Source: Liolophura sinensis
Taxonomy: Eukaryota; Mollusca; Polyplacophora; Chitonida; Chitonidae
Assembly (NCBI RefSeq): GCF_032854445.1
Contig: NC_088297.1
Coordinates: 26,465,915-26,529,914 of the forward strand
DNA: 64,000 nucleotides
Direction of reading: 5' to 3'
Shown: one piece after another, positions 59,576 through 64,000 of the stretch
How positions within the stretch are numbered: position 1 is the first letter of the stretch
How the letters are laid out: the number at the start of each line of letters is the position of its first letter
Notes under the pieces: model-generated
Database searches by the model: none
Told to the model about the DNA's origin: nothing
What the model saw: the letters and a program-made list of their open reading frames with translations, nothing else
Position numbers and translations under genes: made by a program

Positions 59576-59778
59576 CAAACATGGACATTTATTAAATGTA
59601 AGGTATTATTACGTAAATTTATTTGTTTTAAACTGTAGACGGCCAGAAGGCTAATATATTTATATATTTATGGAGTTCTTATGTAACCCATATTCATGTG
59701 GCAGACATCCGTAAGACGGAATTTGATTTCACAACTTGAGTACTATTTTCCTTGTGCTAGAATTCACTCAATTTCAGG

Positions 59779-59944
59779 CAGCTCTTTATTGCGGCTATAT
59801 GCCGTGGATGTGGGCAAATCGGCCAAATGCAGAAATAATCAAGTATGTTATCAAACAAATCATTATAACATCCAAAACTTTCTCACCTGAATGCTACCCG
59901 ACTCTTACTGATGAGTTCCTTATTAAATTAGAACTAACAGACTG
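59779..59944 (+). other. Possible terminal exon fragment, unassigned
   Basis: Acceptor-like CTCAATTTCAG at 59768-59778 is followed by a frame (AALYCGYMPWMWANRPNAEI through FSPECYPTLTDEFLIKLELTD) to TGA. The end faintly recalls the P-x-L-[ST]-x-E helix of MCM proteins, but the match is too short to claim. Confidence 0.15.
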
Positions 59945-60277
59945 ACCACATCCAGCATAAATGGGAGTCACTGTCTTGCCACAATACCAAATGCCACGCT
60001 TTCCTATCCTATAGCTAATTGCTTCCATGTCGGCAAACGTGATATTTGTTTACATTTTTCCTTGGCCAAAATAAATCAGCTGTGGTACAACTTGGACTCG
60101 AGTTCTTGTGTCGACAACAGTTCCTTATTTCATTTACACAAAGCGACACACGTTAAAGTGTACTTCTTTACTTTCTTCAGTTAGTAGCCATTGGAGGGAA
60201 AACGTAGTACAATTATGGTCCAAGAACTAGCCTGGCCAATACGTCATAAAGCCATTGACATTATTATCTTCTCCCGT

Positions 60278-60420
60278 CGTACTTGGGCAGGTTTTCCAGC
60301 AACCTGCGCATGCAGGATCTAGTTTCCCTGGCCTCCGCCCGGATTCCTCCAGCTATAATGCTGGCCGTCCTATAAGTGAAATGTTTCTGAGTACAGCATA
60401 AAACTGCACTCAAATAAAAA
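60278..60420 (+). mobile_element. SINE 3' half next to assembly gap
   Basis: AGGTTTTCCAGCAACCTGCG, CGGATTCCTCCAGCTATAAT GCTGGC, CCTATAAGTGAAATGTTTCT GAGTACAGC. Its 3' end is present again after the gap at 60711. Confidence 0.78.
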
Positions 60421-60510
60421 CTGATTATTATTTATATCCTATATTTTAATATGCAGTTTCTTTTTAAAAAGGTTATACGTTTACTCTCATTGTTCTGACG
60501 TCTCTTTCTA

Positions 60511-60710
60511 NNNNNNNNNNNNNNNNNNNNNNNNNNNNNNNNNNNNNNNNNNNNNNNNNNNNNNNNNNNNNNNNNNNNNNNNNNNNNNNNNNNNNNNNNN
60601 NNNNNNNNNNNNNNNNNNNNNNNNNNNNNNNNNNNNNNNNNNNNNNNNNNNNNNNNNNNNNNNNNNNNNNNNNNNNNNNNNNNNNNNNNNNNNNNNNNNN
60701 NNNNNNNNNN
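60511..60710. other. Assembly gap, 200 N
   Basis: Exactly 200 N. The 131 bases before it (60380-60510) recur right after it (60711-60841) with one mismatch seen (GCACTC/GCGCTC). Confidence 0.98.
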
Positions 60711-60841
60711 AATGTTTCTGAGTACAGCATAAAACTGCGCTCAAATAAAAACTGATTATTATTTATATCCTATATTTTAATATGCAGTTTCTTTTTAAAA
60801 AGGTTATACGTTTACTCTCATTGTTCTGACGTCTCTTTCTA

Positions 60842-61330
60842 TTGACCTCTTCGCCAAGCCGTTGACCGTACATCAGCCGTATTTAGAGTATCTCCCAGCA
60901 TCTTCATAAACGATAACCCATCCTCAGTATGTACGCCAATGTGTATAAGATGACAAAATCTTTTGGCAGCTGCCTTCCCATTAGGCCAGTCGGCCTGTTA
61001 TCTCAAAATGCATCATCCGGTCCGCATCCCACAAATCATTCACCTGGTATTTACTTGTCGGTAACATAATGTTTGTAAAGATGAATAGATCAGATAATGT
61101 CACTGTTTGCATTAGAATTTTATTCCAAGTGGCAACGCCCTTCCTCCAGGTAAAATCTATAACACAATCAATCAGGGTTGTGCTTAGAATAAAGATCCCG
61201 GGAAGCAGCTGTTCGATGGAATAAGCGCAGTATTAGAGAAAACATACATGTACGTGCACAGAGTATAATTTACAAATAATAATCTATACAAATTTAAGAG
61301 ATTAAAAAATACCCCCTTCAACGACTCTGA
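60842..61330. other. Intergenic, nothing recognised
   Basis: Unique sequence without gene or repeat features. Confidence 0.4.
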
Positions 61331-61334
61331 AATT

Positions 61335-63290
61335 GTGTGCTTTGTTGGCGGTCAGGTCTGTCTGGTATTCAGATCTGTTTGTTTTTGTTGGAGATCAGGT
61401 CTGTCGGTATTCAGGTCTGTTTGTTTGTTTTATTGGCGGTCAGGTCTGTCTTGCATTCAGATCTGTTTGTTTTCTTAGCGGTCAGATCTGACTGGTATTC
61501 AGATCTGTTTGTTTCGTCGGCGGTCAGGTCTGACTGGTATTCAGATCTGTTTGTTTTGTTGGCGGTCAGGTCTGACTGGTATTCAGATCTGTTTGTTTTG
61601 TTGGTGATCCGGTCTGTCGGGTATTCAGGTCTGTTTGTTTGTTTTGTTGGCAATCAGGTCTGTCGGGTATTCAGGTCTGTTTGTTTGTTTTGTCGGCAGT
61701 CAGGTCTGTCTGGTATTCAGATCTGTTTGTTTTGTTGGCGGTCAGGTCTGTCTTGCATTCAGATCTATTTGTTTTGTCGGCGATCAGGTCTGTCTGGTAT
61801 TCAGATTTGTTTGTTTTGTTGGCGGTCAGGTCTGCCGGGTATTCAGGTCTGATTGTTTGTTTTGTCGGCGGTCAAGCCTGTCTGGTATTCAGATCTGTTT
61901 GTTTTGTTGGCGGTCAGGTCTGTCGGGTATTCAGGTCTGTTTGTTTGTTTTGTCGGCGGTCAGGCCTGTCTGGTATTCAGATCTGTTTGTTTTGTCGGCG
62001 GTCAGGTCTGTCTTGCATTCAGATCTATTTGTTTTGTTGGCGGTCAGGTCTGTCTGGTATTCAGATCTGTTTGTTTTGTTGGCGGTCAGGTCTGACTGGT
62101 ATTCAGATCTGTTTGTATATTTTGTCGGCGGTCAGGTCTGACTGGTATTCAGACCTGTTTGTTTTGTCGGCGGTCAGGTCTGACTGGTATTCAGACCTGT
62201 TTGTTTTGTCGGCGGTCAGGTCTGTCTGGTATTCAGATCTGTTTGTTTTGTTGGCGGTCAGGTCTGTCTGGTATTCAGATCTGTTTGTTTTGTTGGCGGT
62301 CAGGTCTGTCGGGTATTCAGGTCTGTTTGTTTGTTTGTCGGCGGTCAGGCCTGTCTGGTATTCAGATCTGTTTGTTTTGTCGGCGGTCAGGTCTGTCTGG
62401 TATTCAGATCTGTTTGTATATTTTGTCGGCGGTCAGGTCTGACTGGTATTCAGACCTGTTTGTTTTGTCGACGGTCAGGTCTGACTGGTATTCAGACCTG
62501 TTTGTTTTGTTGGCGGTCAGGTCTGTCTGGTATTCAGATCTGTTTGTTTTTTTGGCGGTCAGGTCTGTCGGGTTTTCGGGTCTGTTTGTTTGTTTTGTCG
62601 GCGGTCAGGCCTGTCTGGTATTCAGATCTGTTTGTTTTTGTCGGCGGTCAGGTCTGACTGGTATTCAGATCTGTTTGTTTTGTTGGCGGTCAGGTCTGTT
62701 GGGTATTCAGGTCTGTTTGTTTGTTTTTGTTGGCGGTCAGGTCTGTCTGGTATTCAGATCTGTTTGTTTTGTTGGCGGTCAGGTCTGTCGGGTACTCAGG
62801 TCTTTTTGTTTGTTTTGTTGGCGGTCAGGTCTGTCTTGCATTCAGATCTATTTGTTTTGTTGGTGATCAGGTCTGCCGGGTATTCAGGTCTGTTTGTTTG
62901 TTTTGTTGGCGGTCAGGTCTGTCTTGTATGCAAATCTGTTTGTTTTGTTGGCGGTCAGGTCTGTGTGGTATTCAGATCTGTTTGTTTTCTTTTTTGTTGT
63001 TTTTTTAGGGTGCGGGGGGGGGGGGGGGGGGTCGTAGCCCCGTCTGTCTGGTATTCAATTCCGTTTCATTGTTTGTTTTGTTGGCGGTCAGGTCTGACTG
63101 GTATTCAGACCTGTTTGTTTTGTTGTCACTCAGATCTGTCTGGTATTCACATATGTTTGTTTTTTAAGGGGGCGAGGGGTGTGTTCGCAGCCCCGTCTGC
63201 CTGGTATTCAGATTTGTTTGTATGTTTTGCTGGCACTCAGGTCTGTCTGGTATTCAGATATGTTTGTTTTGTCGGCGGTCAATTCAGCTC
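61335..63290. repeat. Minisatellite, ~42-bp unit, ~46 copies
   Basis: Unit TTGGCGGTCAGGTCTGTCTG GTATTCAGATCTGTTTGTTT TG. A 4-bp TTTG gain gives 46-bp units that switch frame. All plus frames are open as repeat translation. The right end is interrupted by a G-run (63013-63031) and decays after 63120. Confidence 0.94.
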
Positions 63291-63299
63291 TTATCGATT

Positions 63300-64000
63300 C
63301 AAATCGGTATTTACATATATCCTTCACCCAATAAAGAGTTATTCAATAAGCGATTCGCTAGACACCCGCTAAATATCAGAGCGTTTGCAGTTATTCTACT
63401 GACAGCCCTCAATTCGGATTATCGGATTAACTCCCCCAAAACCCACATTTCCCTGTGTGTATGTCATCAGGATTAGGCCGGAGCTTTCATCGTTTCTTGT
63501 TCAGAACTGAGAACCCAGTATTACTTGTAAAGTAAACACTAAGCCTTACAGAGCCATACAGATCATGCAAGGTAATTAGGGCATTTCAGAATGGCTGGGT
63601 TTGGTAGATCCCGGTCGAAAGGCTTCACTGCTACCACAGAAACTTTTGTACTTGGATACATAATCCCAATCCCTGAGTTAAACCGTTTAACTCTAGGTGG
63701 CTCGTATCAAGTGTTCATGCCATGTGTTAAGCACTGATTTAGCATTAATAGGCCAGCCATAGGAAAAGAGAATACATTGACTACAGGCCTATACGACACA
63801 AGTATCCTGGCAACTATGAGAAAAGGTTCTAAACACTTTCAGAGGTATATCGCTAAACAAGCGGGTAATGGGGGCAGACGCAGTGTCGATGCAAAAGTGA
63901 CCCAGGGCTAGGACAATCTGATATTGCCGAACCTTACAAACTGAGGAAACCTTGTCCTCGCAGCTTTGACGGAGAAAAAGTTTGGATCCTTATCCAACAA
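63300..64000. other. Intergenic, nothing recognised
   Basis: No gene or repeat supported. The sequence continues past the window edge. Confidence 0.4.

Noticed and set aside
59779-59944. MCM-family C-terminal exon
   Set aside because: Only a short P-T-L-T-D-E resemblance. No upstream exon, and a decayed fragment or chance is as likely.
61337-63476. Overlapping 171-267-codon cysteine-rich frames
   Set aside because: 42/46-bp minisatellite. The frames switch at every 4-bp unit length change, and no frame is preferred.

Overview
The window is animal nuclear DNA: GT-AG introns, a BLOC-1 subunit gene, an ankyrin/SOCS-box gene, tRNA-derived SINEs, a Tc1-type transposon and a probable solo LTR. 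The SINE with its 3' end CGTATAAGTGAAATATTCTT, a high minisatellite load and no vertebrate-type repeats suggest a marine invertebrate, probably a lophotrochozoan such as a mollusc. That placement is inference. By hand count about 24 kb (over a third) lies in more than 20 unrelated tandem arrays with 12-82 bp units. Most long ORFs in the window are repeat translations, not genes.

Layout. 1-7000: minisatellites plus a diverged long repeat lying in five forward and then five reverse copies. 7072-7911 (-): the first three coding exons of BLOC1S5 (Muted). It sits head-to-head, across about 485 bp with two ETS sites, with 8397-18186 (+), a four-exon, 622-residue ankyrin-repeat protein ending in a SOCS box, so probably a Cullin-5/Elongin BC substrate receptor. 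20222-20984: probable solo LTR with heat-shock elements. 24828-29503 and 35466-40394 (+): two paralogous three-exon genes for small single-pass membrane proteins with identical intron phases and LC8-like Q-T-[DE] motifs in their tails. 47524-52930 (-): an EF-hand protein gene with a long disordered C-terminal part whose reading frame is broken several times. 53200-55009: dead Tc1-like element. 55010-61330: mostly unannotated sequence, SINEs and a 200-N gap. 61335-63290: a 42-bp array.

Most unusual observation: in three unrelated genes here (ankyrin/SOCS, membrane protein 1, EF-hand) an intronic minisatellite starts exactly at the exon/intron junction, so every unit carries a copy of the exon 3' end plus its 5' splice site. 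This yields roughly 87, 11 and 13 tandem donor sites. In the EF-hand gene most units are also bounded as a phase 1-1, 39-nt mini-exon. All gene models come from reading frame, splice consensus and phase agreement; nothing was searched.
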